Assembly (NCBI RefSeq): GCF_037969875.1
Contig: NZ_CP150218.1
Coordinates: forward strand, 992,001 to 1,056,000
Direction: 5' to 3'
Length of the DNA: 64,000 bases
Origin: Paenibacillus sp. FSL R7-0337
Lineage (GTDB): Bacteria; Bacillota; Bacilli; Paenibacillales; Paenibacillaceae
Position numbers and translations under genes: made by a program
Notes under the pieces: generated by a model
What the model saw: the letters and a program-made list of their open reading frames with translations, nothing else
Told to the model about the DNA's origin: nothing
Databases searched by the model: none
In this document: piece by piece, positions 8,807 to 16,758 of the stretch
Position numbering within the stretch: the first letter of the stretch is position 1
Layout of the letters: each line of letters begins with the position of its first letter

Positions 8807-10099
8807 TTATGAAGAAGCGGCTCCCTTGGAGAGCATAATATTCAGAATGGCCTGGTCTGTGGCGGCAAGCCCCTCCTGGACCAGGGTCTCCATATTCTTG
8901 ATCGTATCCTCCACCTTCTCGAAGATGACACCGTCATTCAGACTCGCGGAGATATTGTTCATGGCTAGTGTGGCAGACTGAATAGCCGCGTTGGTAGCCG
9001 TGGAGATTTTGAGTGCGCAGGTTGGCTTGGCACCGTCGCAGATCATGCCTGAAGTTGAGGCAATCGTATTCTGGATGGAGTGCTTGATCTGCGCCAGTGT
9101 CCCGCCCATCAGATAGACAATACCGCTGCCCGCCCCTACTCCGCCGGCAATGCCTGAGCCGCAGAGCGGGGACAGCCGGCCAATGTAATGCTTCACATGA
9201 ATGGTAATCAGATTGCTGAGCGCCATCGCTCTGGCCAGAGTCTCCTCATCCTTGCCGAGGAGCTCGGCCAGGGCAATGACCGGCATAGTGCAGGCAATCC
9301 CCTGATTGCCGCTGCCTGCCGTAGTCATTACCGGCATGGCACTGCCGTCCATGCGTGCATCGGATGCCGCTGCCGTTGCGGCGATAATCCGGTTCGCCAC
9401 ATCCGCGCCGAACAGATTGAGGGCGGATTGCTGGCTCATTTTCCGGCCCACCTGGAGGCCATATTCCCCGCGCAGCCCTTCCTCCGAGATCGCCTTATTC
9501 ATAACCGCTCCCTCAAGCAGGAAACGAAGATCCTCGAATGGTGTATTCTGAACGAAGGCATAGATATCTTCGAGTGAGACCGAGTATACCTCAGGGTCCA
9601 GACTATGCGGGTCGCCGCAGTCGGCCTTGTCCATTTTCGGCTCAAGCCGCTGGCCATCCTTCGCAAGATAATGCACATTCGTGTGCTCTTTTACCAGGAT
9701 TGCTGTGGCGGTATGGTTCTTGCTGTGTACTCTCGCTTCTATATATAGCTTCTCCGGCGTATCCTTCAGCTCAACCTCCAGCAGCTTACGCTCCAGCAGT
9801 CCCTCTGCACTTGCCAGCTCCGCCGGGGTCAGCCCGGACAGAATCTCAAGCTTCCGCTCCGAGCGGCGCACCACCGCACCCAAGGCCGCCGCTATCGGCA
9901 AGCCCGTCTGGCCTGTACCAGGAATCCCTACGCCCATCGCATTCTTGATGATATTGCCGCTGAGCAGCAGCTGAATCGCCGTAATCTCCTCTTCCACCAG
10001 TTCAGCGGCCAACGAGACGGCATAAGCCACTGCAATCGGTTCGGTGCAGCCTTCTGCGGGCATAATTTCTTTGTGTAGTACTTCCAGTAGGTTAATCAT
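8807..10099 (-). CDS. UPF0597 / L-cysteine desulfidase-like protein
   Basis: A 430-residue protein of the UPF0597 (YhaM) family, related to the catalytic part of iron-sulfur L-serine dehydratases and to archaeal L-cysteine desulfidase. Conserved parts are the N-terminal PAEGCTEP with a likely cluster cysteine, the SGNQGIACTMPV block near residue 262, the LCGSGIAGGVGAGSG glycine-rich segment near 310, and CDGAKPTCALK near 350. The cysteines are consistent with an oxygen-labile 4Fe-4S site. The likely role is amino-acid (cysteine or serine) deamination, but the substrate is uncertain. A GGTGATG site precedes the ATG. Confidence 0.85.
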   Translation of the reverse strand: MINLLEVLHKEIMPAEGCTEPIAVAYAVSLAAELVEEEITAIQLLLSGNIIKNAMGVGIPGTGQTGLPIAAALGAVVRRSERKLEILSGLTPAELASAEGLLERKLLEVELKDTPEKLYIEARVHSKNHTATAILVKEHTNVHYLAKDGQRLEPKMDKADCGDPHSLDPEVYSVSLEDIYAFVQNTPFEDLRFLLEGAVMNKAISEEGLRGEYGLQVGRKMSQQSALNLFGADVANRIIAATAAASDARMDGSAMPVMTTAGSGNQGIACTMPVIALAELLGKDEETLARAMALSNLITIHVKHYIGRLSPLCGSGIAGGVGAGSGIVYLMGGTLAQIKHSIQNTIASTSGMICDGAKPTCALKISTATNAAIQSATLAMNNISASLNDGVIFEKVEDTIKNMETLVQEGLAATDQAILNIMLSKGAASS

Positions 10100-10205
10100 C
10101 TGTGCATCACCATTCCCTCTGTCTGTCGATCTATGTCTGTATCTATATCTATTTCTTTATATAGTACATCAGATAGACAGTCCGGGGAATCCCCGTTATT
10201 ACCCA

Positions 10206-10400
10206 TCACCCGCCCAGCTTCACCAGCCGCTTCAGCCCTTCCGTACAGGCCCAGCCGCCCGCTCCCGCCAGAATCGTATTATGAAATAAGCTCCAGGCCA
10301 GCGAATACGTCATACTGCCAACAATCACCTCGACCACAATAAACCGCAGGATATCCCGCTTCGTGATCAGATAGACTCTGAATTCCTGATTGTGCGTCAC
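10206..10400 (-). CDS. Small hydrophobic protein, unknown
   Basis: A 64-residue frame starting with GTG, preceded by AAGGGGTG at short spacing. Residues 17-50 are largely hydrophobic (FIVVEVIVGSMTY, then AWSLFHNTILAGAGGWA), giving one or two membrane segments, and the C-terminus is basic. It lies upstream of the UPF0597 gene on the same strand, separated by 106 bp. I do not recognise the family. Support is the ribosome binding site and the clean hydrophobic pattern. It may not be a gene. Confidence 0.45.
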   Translation of the reverse strand: MTHNQEFRVYLITKRDILRFIVVEVIVGSMTYSLAWSLFHNTILAGAGGWACTEGLKRLVKLGG

Positions 10401-10598
10401 CGGTCACCCCTTCTGTCTATTTCAAAATATAAGGATTATATATTACGCCAGAACATATATGTTTCAAGCTACAAATTGTCCTTCCATTTCTCGCTGAAAC
10501 GGTACCGCCTGAAAAGGACGGCAAAACCGTTATCATATATGTTTCTGTACTTATATGCTGTCTGCGGGTTGTCTGATTCTCTGTGCCAGGCACAAGAA

Positions 10599-10646
10599 AG
10601 AGCAGTACTTCTCCAATGGGCTACATTGCTGGAAAAGTACTGCTCT
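10599..10646. repeat. Long inverted repeat, stem-loop
   Basis: The arms (10599-10615 and 10630-10646) match at 16 of 17 positions. They are built on AGAGCAGTACTT and its complement AAGTACTGCTCT, around a 14-nt loop. No T-run follows on either strand, so it is not an ordinary terminator. It resembles a dispersed palindromic element. Confidence 0.65.
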
Positions 10647-10673
10647 GGTGCCAGATTGCTTAGTTGGCGGGTT

Positions 10674-10800
10674 TTCGGCAGATTCAGGTGCACTAGTGCT
10701 CCTCATTTGCCCGATTGGCGGGGATTTGGCGGGGATTCGGCCGATTCAGGTGCACTAATGCTCCTCATTTGCCCGATTAGCGGGGATTCGGCCGATTCAA
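10674..10800. repeat. Tandem repeat array, 51-bp unit
   Basis: Units begin with GATTCAGGTGCACTA at 10681 and 10743, and a truncated third unit begins at 10794. The second-to-third spacing is 51 bp. The first unit is 62 bp because it contains an 11-bp internal duplication (GGCGGGGATTT repeated), so its ancestral length is also 51. The first two units are otherwise nearly identical. Confidence 0.8.
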
Positions 10801-10871
10801 GGGGATGTATCCCTTTCACTTCCCGTACAGCCAACGTGCAGCCCGGCTTCCGGCCAAATCCAAAACAAAGA

Positions 10872-10908
10872 GGCTGCCCAAACAGCCATTGCATGGCTAT
10901 GGACAGCC
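10872..10908 (-). terminator. Terminator after gnd
   Basis: Arms GGCTGCCC and GGACAGCC enclose a second stem, AGCCAT/ATGGCT. On the minus strand this is followed by a T-rich stretch (TTTGTTTT). It lies about 35 bp past the gnd stop. Confidence 0.7.
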
Positions 10909-10943
10909 CCCTGATATCAACGCTTCAGTCTAGTTACTTCTGC

Positions 10944-11837
10944 TTACTTCGACTCCACCGCATGGCCGCCAAATTCATTACGCAAGGCGGCGACGACTTT
11001 GCCGGTGAAGGTGTCGGTCTCCAGCGACCGGTAACGCATGAGCAGAGCCATGGCAATGACCGGCGTCGCTGCTTGAAGGTCGAAGGCTGTCTCCAGCGTC
11101 CAGCGTCCCTCCCCTGAGGAATGCATGACGCCCTTGATATCCTCCAGCTTGGCATCCTTGGAGAAGGCGCGTTCGATCAGCTCCATCAGCCAGGAGCGGA
11201 CGACCGAGCCGTTGTTCCAGACGCGGGCCACCTGCTCGAAGTCGAAGTCATATCCGCTTTTCTCCAGCACCTCGAAGCCCTCACCGATCGCAGCCATCAT
11301 GCCGTATTCAATGCCGTTATGCACCATCTTGAGGAAATGTCCGCTCCCGGATTTGCCGGCGTACAGGTATCCGTTCTCTACCGCAGTGTCACGGAACAGC
11401 GGTTCAACGACCGTCCACGCTTCCTCATCGCCGCCAACCATGTAGCAGGCCCCACTCCGCGCACCTTCCATTCCGCCGGAGGTTCCCGCATCCAGGAAGT
11501 GAATTCCATGGGCACCCAGCTCTTCATGACGGCGGATCGACTCTTTATAATGTGAGTTACCGGCTTCAATGATGATATCTCCCTTGGATAATAGCGGCGT
11601 CAGTTCAGCAATAACCGAATCTACATAAGTATGGGGAACCATGATCCAGAGAACGCGCGGGGAATCAAGCCGTCCCGTAAGCTCCTCCAGGCTTGCTGCC
11701 CCGGACGCACCGCGTCCGGCCAATTCCTGCACCGCAGCAGGATTCACATCATACGCTACCACTTCATGGGCATGCTCCAGCAGGTTCTGGCCGAGATTGA
11801 AGCCCATTTTGCCTAGTCCAATTAAACCGACTTTCAT
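10944..11837 (-). CDS. gnd: 6-phosphogluconate dehydrogenase, short (YqeC-like) type
   Basis: A 297-residue decarboxylating 6-phosphogluconate dehydrogenase that makes ribulose 5-phosphate, CO2 and a reduced nicotinamide cofactor. The N-terminal GLIGLGKMGFNLGQN is the Rossmann dinucleotide loop. AGTSGGMEGARSG (about residues 118-130) binds substrate, and HFLKMVHNGIEYGMM (about 167-181) contains the catalytic Lys and the HNG signature. The length fits the short YqeC-type enzymes, not the roughly 470-residue GntZ type. It follows zwf on the same strand by about 64 bp, so the two oxidative pentose phosphate dehydrogenases form one unit. GGAGGG lies 8 nt before the ATG. Confidence 0.92.
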   Translation of the reverse strand: MKVGLIGLGKMGFNLGQNLLEHAHEVVAYDVNPAAVQELAGRGASGAASLEELTGRLDSPRVLWIMVPHTYVDSVIAELTPLLSKGDIIIEAGNSHYKESIRRHEELGAHGIHFLDAGTSGGMEGARSGACYMVGGDEEAWTVVEPLFRDTAVENGYLYAGKSGSGHFLKMVHNGIEYGMMAAIGEGFEVLEKSGYDFDFEQVARVWNNGSVVRSWLMELIERAFSKDAKLEDIKGVMHSSGEGRWTLETAFDLQAATPVIAMALLMRYRSLETDTFTGKVVAALRNEFGGHAVESK

Positions 11838-11901
11838 TACGAATCCCTCCGAATTGTAGTCATATAAGCTAACTCTGTCCGCTTGCTGTTACCGCCGCCG
11901 C

Positions 11902-13440
11902 TTAGGCTCCAGGCCGGATGACTTCCGGTTCTATCCCTGCTGTCCGGTGAACGCGTGCAGGCTCTGTATTCTCCGGTTCATCCAGCCACCAGTGGAACTC
12001 GCCAAGGAGCTGTTCTGCCGCCGCCGGGCCGTTAGAACCGGCAGGATACAGGTGCAGCGGCAGGCTGCCTTCTGCTGTTGCTTCGATTATAGGCTGAACC
12101 CATTGCCAGGACAACTCTACTTCCTCCCAATGAGCGAAGAATGTGGCATCGCCGAGCATCGCATCATAGATCAGATTCTCATAGGCCTCCGGCACATCGG
12201 GATTACCCGGCTCATGCTTAATGCTAACCGGCTCAAGCTCCCCGTGCTGAAGCGGGTTTTTGGTATTCAGAGTCAGGGAGATGCCCTCATTCGGACCAAT
12301 ATCAATCACCAGCAGATTAGGGTCAAGCGGCAGCTTGTTACGGTTCTTGTTATGCACATCATTAAACGGCTCTTTGAATTCTATAACAATCCGCGTGGAT
12401 TTCTCCTTCATACGCTTACCTGTACGTATATAGAACGGCACATCGTTCCACAGCGGATCTTCAATCCACAGGCGTGCAGCAATATACGTTTCATTCTGTG
12501 AAGCGGCTGCGATCCCCGGTTCAGCGGTATACGCAGGCACTTGCTGTCCGCGCATCTCCCCTGCTGCGTATTGGCCTCGCACAACATGCTGTGTTACCTC
12601 TTCAGCGAGCAGAGGGCGGACGGAACGGATGACATGCCGCTTTTTGCTGCGGACGTCCTCTGGTGTACTGCCCTTCGGAAGCTGCATCGCCATCATCATG
12701 AGCAATTGGAGCATATGGTTCTGGAACATGTCGCGCAGCGCGCCAGCCTTATCATAGTAACCCGCCCGCTCTTCCACACCCACCGTTTCACTGGCGGTAA
12801 TCTGAACATTCGCGATATACCGGTTCTGCCACAAGGCCCGCAGCACAGGGTTAGAGTATTTCAGCACCTCCAGATTCTGCACCATCGGCTTGCCCAGGAA
12901 GTGGTCAATACGGAAGATTTCCTCCTCTGCAAAAGCTGCGCTCAAGCTCTCATTCAGCACCCGTGCCGACTGCAAATCCCGTCCGAAAGGCTTCTCGATA
13001 ATCAGACGTTTCCAGCCCTTGGTATCCCCGAGCCCGCTGGCATTGATATTACCGGCAATCTCCCCGAAGAATTCAGGACCGACCGACAGATAGAACATCC
13101 GGTTCTGCGGAAGCCCCAGCTCTTCCTCCCGGCGCTGTACATGGCCAAGCAGCTTCACATAATCCTCAGGACGTCCGACATCCAGCACACTATATTCAAA
13201 AGCCTGCAGGAAATTCTGCAGCACCGCTGTATCCTCTACCGGACGGCGCGAAAAGGTGCGCAGCGAATCCAGCACCTGACGCTGGAACGTCTCATTAGTG
13301 AGTTCCCGTCTGCCCAGCCCTATGACTGAGAGAGGACCGGAAAGCTTGCCATCAGTAAACAGGTTGTATAGAGCGGGGAAGATTTTCCGCTTCGCCAAGT
13401 CCCCGGTTGCGCCAAAAAGTACAAATGTAGATGATTCCAC
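11902..13440 (-). CDS. zwf: Glucose-6-phosphate 1-dehydrogenase
   Basis: A roughly 512-residue enzyme oxidising glucose 6-phosphate to 6-phosphogluconolactone with NADP+. FVLFGATGDLAKRKIFPALY is the N-terminal cofactor loop. IEKPFGRD near residue 168 and RIDHFLGKP near 197 are the catalytic signature (His in DHFLGK), and YIRTGKRM near 352 contacts substrate. The open frame reaches an ATG at 13464, and another ATG is at 13446, but the GGGAGGA site abuts the latter. The GTG at 13440 has the best spacing and puts the cofactor loop at the normal distance, so I favour it. It is the first gene of zwf-gnd. Confidence 0.93.
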   Translation of the reverse strand: MESSTFVLFGATGDLAKRKIFPALYNLFTDGKLSGPLSVIGLGRRELTNETFQRQVLDSLRTFSRRPVEDTAVLQNFLQAFEYSVLDVGRPEDYVKLLGHVQRREEELGLPQNRMFYLSVGPEFFGEIAGNINASGLGDTKGWKRLIIEKPFGRDLQSARVLNESLSAAFAEEEIFRIDHFLGKPMVQNLEVLKYSNPVLRALWQNRYIANVQITASETVGVEERAGYYDKAGALRDMFQNHMLQLLMMMAMQLPKGSTPEDVRSKKRHVIRSVRPLLAEEVTQHVVRGQYAAGEMRGQQVPAYTAEPGIAAASQNETYIAARLWIEDPLWNDVPFYIRTGKRMKEKSTRIVIEFKEPFNDVHNKNRNKLPLDPNLLVIDIGPNEGISLTLNTKNPLQHGELEPVSIKHEPGNPDVPEAYENLIYDAMLGDATFFAHWEEVELSWQWVQPIIEATAEGSLPLHLYPAGSNGPAAAEQLLGEFHWWLDEPENTEPARVHRTAGIEPEVIRPGA

Positions 13441-13578
13441 TTTCATTCCTCCCGTTGTTATCATTTTATTATATAGTTACTAATTAATACTAAGGAACTT
13501 TATAACACATCATACGACTATAAACTCAATTCGTCAATCTCAATTCGACATTTACGATAATTACCCAAACATGCCAAA

Positions 13579-13606
13579 AAGCAGGCCTTCTATTAGAAGA
13601 CCTGCT
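13579..13606 (-). terminator. Terminator after the gerA-gerC unit
   Basis: AGCAGGTCTTC and GAAGGCCTGCT pair on the minus strand with a 5-nt loop, followed by a T-run. It ends the minus-strand germination operon. Confidence 0.8.
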
Positions 13607-13613
13607 GCGTTAC

Positions 13614-13844
13614 TCAGAACCATGAGGCTACGAGATCATTGAATGGCTTGTAGATCACCATAATCATCAGCAGCGGGCTTGGCACCTTAATTTTCAGAAT
13701 AGTGCAGCCCGCAGCAGCTAGTCCGCCAATCCAGAGGGCGAAGTACACCCAGCGGTCCCGCCGCTTCTGCCTGCCCTTCAGGTTAGGGAGATCAATCACC
13801 ATACAGCCCACAGCCAGGATGAGGAATACCAGTAACATCAGCAT
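13614..13844 (-). CDS. Small membrane protein at the end of the germination operon
   Basis: A 76-residue hydrophobic protein with an N-terminal membrane segment (about residues 1-18), a basic cytoplasmic stretch (KGRQKRRDR) and two further hydrophobic runs (about 32-50 and 52-66). It begins 6 bp after the gerC-type gene and ends just before the terminator, so it belongs to this operon. Small extra membrane proteins (GerD-unrelated, sometimes called D subunits) occur in some germinant-receptor operons. That relationship is only suggested by position and size. Confidence 0.6.
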   Translation of the reverse strand: MLMLLVFLILAVGCMVIDLPNLKGRQKRRDRWVYFALWIGGLAAAGCTILKIKVPSPLLMIMVIYKPFNDLVASWF

Positions 13845-13850
13845 GCAGGA

Positions 13851-15068
13851 TCACTCCTTGATTTCATCGATGAAAGAATTATCGATCGTTCCGATCCGGT
13901 TAATGGTTACAGCGGCTTTGTAATGCACAGGCAGGCTTTTGAGATATTCATCATTTTCTTTCACGCTGGACCATATTTTTGGACTCTTGCGGTATATCAA
14001 CTGGCCGAACCCAAAAACATCAGCATTATACCGCTCAGTTATGTTCTTCACTGCCGCTTCCATCCGCTGTACAATCCGCTCCTGCGTCTTCAGCTCCAGC
14101 TCATGGATTTTACTCTCGGTATCTATCTTGTCCGGACCTTCAATTTCCTGCACGTTGCATAAAGCCTCCACACTCAAGTAAATATGCGGCTTGCCGTCAA
14201 TAAACTTTACCTTGCGCTTGGTTGTGGTTGTCAGCGCCTCCATAACGACCAGGCTTCCATTCTTGTCCTTGAAATATCCCGTGTTCTTGGTGACATTATC
14301 AATGACATAGTTGTAGCCGACTGTGACAGCATCATCCATCCAGCCGATCAGCTTGTCCCTTCGGAAGATGGCTACGCTTTTATAATGCAGCCTCGTGTCC
14401 GGATTCGTCCGTTCCACATTGGCCTTGTCGCCGCCTGCCTCAGGGTCCCCAAGCAACTCTACTCCGGTCAGCACGGGGTTCGTGCCTTCGTAGATTAGAT
14501 CTTCGATGAAATCGTCCACTGTAACCGCAACTGTCTTGGAAGAGATTTGGTAGGATTTGTCCAGTGAATTGAACAGCTTGTTCGCCGGCAGCCGGTCCAG
14601 CGGAGTTAGCACCTTAAGCACATTCTCAGCGGTCGTCTTGCGCGCCACCATAACATAGAAATCCATACGCGGCTCGCGGCTTCTTTTGAGCACATCCAGC
14701 GTCTCGGCAAGGCCTTCACGGGCCAGCTCTTCACCTACGACCAGCACACGGATATGCCCCATATAAGGTGAACGTGAACTGACCAGATTGAATTTGCGCA
14801 GCGATTCATAAATCGTTTTGACTTTGAAGGTATAGAGCACGACAGGTACACCGCTTCCCCCTGACCCACCCGCGCTCTGTGAGATGATGGAGGAAGGAAT
14901 AACTACCTGCATGGAGACTTTGTAGCCGTCCTCCGCCTTGTCCAGACCCAATCCCAGCACAAAAGCCAGCTCATTCAGCTCCTTGCGCTCCCAGCACCCG
15001 CTAAGCAGCATAGGAAGCAGCAACAACGGAATACAGGCGGCCAGCACCTTCGCCATTCGCTTCCTCAT
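13851..15068 (-). CDS. Germinant receptor C subunit, Ger(x)C family lipoprotein
   Basis: A 405-residue lipoprotein subunit of a spore germinant receptor. The signal peptide ends in LLSGCWERKEL, so Cys25 is the expected lipidation site, and the W-[DE]-x-x-E-L segment after the cysteine is a hallmark of the family. Conserved later features include SRSPYMGHIRVLVVGEELA near residue 98 and FGQLIYRKSPKIWSSV near 350. It lies 1 bp after the A subunit, so they are translationally linked. It would act in the spore inner membrane with the A and B subunits. Confidence 0.92.
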   Translation of the reverse strand: MRKRMAKVLAACIPLLLLPMLLSGCWERKELNELAFVLGLGLDKAEDGYKVSMQVVIPSSIISQSAGGSGGSGVPVVLYTFKVKTIYESLRKFNLVSSRSPYMGHIRVLVVGEELAREGLAETLDVLKRSREPRMDFYVMVARKTTAENVLKVLTPLDRLPANKLFNSLDKSYQISSKTVAVTVDDFIEDLIYEGTNPVLTGVELLGDPEAGGDKANVERTNPDTRLHYKSVAIFRRDKLIGWMDDAVTVGYNYVIDNVTKNTGYFKDKNGSLVVMEALTTTTKRKVKFIDGKPHIYLSVEALCNVQEIEGPDKIDTESKIHELELKTQERIVQRMEAAVKNITERYNADVFGFGQLIYRKSPKIWSSVKENDEYLKSLPVHYKAAVTINRIGTIDNSFIDEIKE

Positions 15069-15069
15069 G

Positions 15070-16578
15070 TTAAGACCCCCCGCGCTTGGGCGGAGCCTGC
15101 CGCCTAAGGTTCTGGGTGCGGTTCTGCCTAGGTCTGGTGCGCAGGAGCGGCCAGGTCAGCCTGAAGATGGAGTCCTTGAGATCTTCGCGGACGAAGGGGC
15201 CGATCGGACTCATATAGGGTACACCAAATGAACGCAGGCTTACGAGATGCAGCACCAGCACGAACACTCCGCATAGAATCCCGTACAATCCCATAAACCC
15301 GGCCAGCATGATCAACACGAACCGTATCATTCTTGCGGCCACTGACATTCCAGCTTCAGGGATAACAAAGCTTGAAATCGCTGTAATCGATACAATGATG
15401 ACCATGGCCGAGGAGATGAACCCGGCAGCAACCGCCGCTTGGCCGATGACAAGCGTGCCGACGATAGAGACCGCCTGGCCGACATTCTTCGGTATTCGCA
15501 CCCCCGCCTCCCGCAGAATTTCATAGGTCAGCTCCATCATCACTGCTTCGACAAAGGCCGGAAACGGCACCGTCTCCCGCTGGGCAGCCAGACTGATAAC
15601 CAGATTGGTTGGAATCATCTCCTGATGATAGGTGGTGATTGCTACATAGAAGGCTGGAGCGAACATCGTTAGGAAAAAAGCCAGAAACCGTATCCATCGC
15701 AGCAGCGAGGAAATATCCGCCCGTTGATAATAATCCTCTGCCGACTGGAAAAAGGAGACAAACACCGTCGGAGCCAGCAGCACAAAAGGGGTGCCGTCCA
15801 CGAGAATAGCTACCTTCCCTTCCAGGATACCTCCGGCTATCGTATCGGGACGGTCACTGTTATAGATTGTGGGAAAAGGTGTAGCCACCGTATCCTGAAT
15901 GAACTCCTCAATATAACCGCTCTCCAGAATACTGTCGGTATCAATCGCGTCCAACCGGCGCTTAACCTCCTCGACCAGCTCCGGGTTGGCAATATGCTTC
16001 AAATACATGATTGATACGCTGGTCTGGGTTACACGCCCGATCTGCATCGTTTCGAGCCATAGCTGGCTGTCTTTGATTTTGCGGCGGATCAGGGCTGTGT
16101 TCGTTCGCAGGTTCTCCGTGAAGCCCTCCATTGGCCCGCGCACGACAGACTGCGAGTTGGGTTCACTTACATTACGGTCCTCCCAGCCGGGCAGGCCGAT
16201 GCGCAGCGCTTCTGCCGACCCCTCCACCATGATCATCACATTGCCGGATAGCAGATCATGAATGAAGCGGACATAGTCCCGGACGATAGTAACATCTCCA
16301 GCCAATAATATGCGCTTGCTGAGAAGCTCTATTTTCCGCTCAGGACTCTCCGCTTCCAGCAGATCACAGATCCTACCTTCCTGCAGCGAATACAGAATGG
16401 AGTTATGCAGCAGCTGATTGTCAATAAGACCATCTATATAGAATACATTAAGCTCCGTATGTTCTCCCAGTTGCAGCCGTTTGCTGACCAGATCTGTGCT
16501 CTGGCCGAGCAGCCGGGACAGTTGTTCCTCATTGGCCTCCAGGCGTGCAGATAATTTGCCGTTCGCTTCATCCTCCAT
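15070..16578 (-). CDS. Germinant receptor A subunit, GerA family
   Basis: A 502-residue GerA-type protein. It has a soluble N-terminal domain (residues 1-280), with the MVEGSAEALRIGLPGWEDRNV and GPMEGFTENLRTNTALIRRKI blocks, then about five membrane segments in the C-terminal half (GVRIPKNVGQAVSIVGTLV, and others). The C-terminal 30 residues are Arg-rich and presumably cytoplasmic. With the C and B subunits it senses germinants in the spore inner membrane. The ligand cannot be predicted. The gene faces away from the B subunit, and a forespore-type promoter candidate lies at 16619-16649. Confidence 0.93.
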   Translation of the reverse strand: MEDEANGKLSARLEANEEQLSRLLGQSTDLVSKRLQLGEHTELNVFYIDGLIDNQLLHNSILYSLQEGRICDLLEAESPERKIELLSKRILLAGDVTIVRDYVRFIHDLLSGNVMIMVEGSAEALRIGLPGWEDRNVSEPNSQSVVRGPMEGFTENLRTNTALIRRKIKDSQLWLETMQIGRVTQTSVSIMYLKHIANPELVEEVKRRLDAIDTDSILESGYIEEFIQDTVATPFPTIYNSDRPDTIAGGILEGKVAILVDGTPFVLLAPTVFVSFFQSAEDYYQRADISSLLRWIRFLAFFLTMFAPAFYVAITTYHQEMIPTNLVISLAAQRETVPFPAFVEAVMMELTYEILREAGVRIPKNVGQAVSIVGTLVIGQAAVAAGFISSAMVIIVSITAISSFVIPEAGMSVAARMIRFVLIMLAGFMGLYGILCGVFVLVLHLVSLRSFGVPYMSPIGPFVREDLKDSIFRLTWPLLRTRPRQNRTQNLRRQAPPKRGGS

Positions 16579-16618
16579 GCAGCTTCACCCTCTTCATTTG
16601 AGCAATACGGTACGTTGA

Positions 16619-16649
16619 TAGTTTGGTTGAAAGGCTAGTTAATTATTCC
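16619..16649 (-). promoter_or_regulatory. Candidate sigma-G promoter for the A-C germination genes
   Basis: On the minus strand: GGAATA (16649-16644), an 18-bp spacer, then CAAACTA (16625-16619). This agrees with the forespore sigma-G pattern GnATR / CAnnnTA. Germinant receptors are made in the forespore, which fits. Confidence 0.5.
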
Positions 16650-16672
16650 GCTGCTGAACACAAGACAATGAG

Positions 16673-16703
16673 CACATAATTTCTGGAAGGAGCTGTCATA
16701 CTA
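16673..16703 (+). promoter_or_regulatory. Candidate sigma-G promoter for the B germination gene
   Basis: CATACTA (16697-16703) is a good sigma-G -10 element, with CACATA (16673-16678) 18 bp upstream as a weaker -35. It points at the B-subunit gene at 16759. Confidence 0.5.
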
Positions 16704-16705
16704 AG

Positions 16706-16727
16706 AAGATTGCAGCAAAGCAATCTT
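16706..16727 (+). promoter_or_regulatory. Leader stem-loop before the B germination gene
   Basis: AAGATTGC and GCAATCTT form a perfect 8-bp stem around AGCAAA, between the promoter candidate and the ribosome binding site (GGAAAGGAGG at 16741). No T-run follows. It may stabilise the transcript. Confidence 0.5.
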
Positions 16728-16758
16728 ATGACTTGTTAAAGGAAAGGAGGAGCGTTAG

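Larger units (their letters stand above)
10401..10943. other. Gene-free 540-bp stretch with repeats and hairpins
   Basis: No convincing gene. The stretch holds two copies of CATATATGTTTC (10454-10465 and 10534-10545), an imperfect inverted repeat near 10499-10530, the long hairpin at 10599-10646, the 51-bp repeat array at 10674-10800 and the gnd terminator. The plus-strand open frame through it is composed largely of these repeats. Confidence 0.6.

Noticed and set aside
10392..11117. A 241-codon plus-strand open frame
   Set aside because: It runs through the hairpin, the 51-bp array and antisense to gnd, has no ribosome binding site, and encodes no recognisable domain.
11121..11555. Long plus-strand open frames opposite gnd, zwf, htpG (44976-45986), aspA (26734-27519) and GH42 (36370-37473)
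   Set aside because: They are antisense shadows of clearly assigned genes, caused by GC-rich codon usage, and lack ribosome binding sites and domains.
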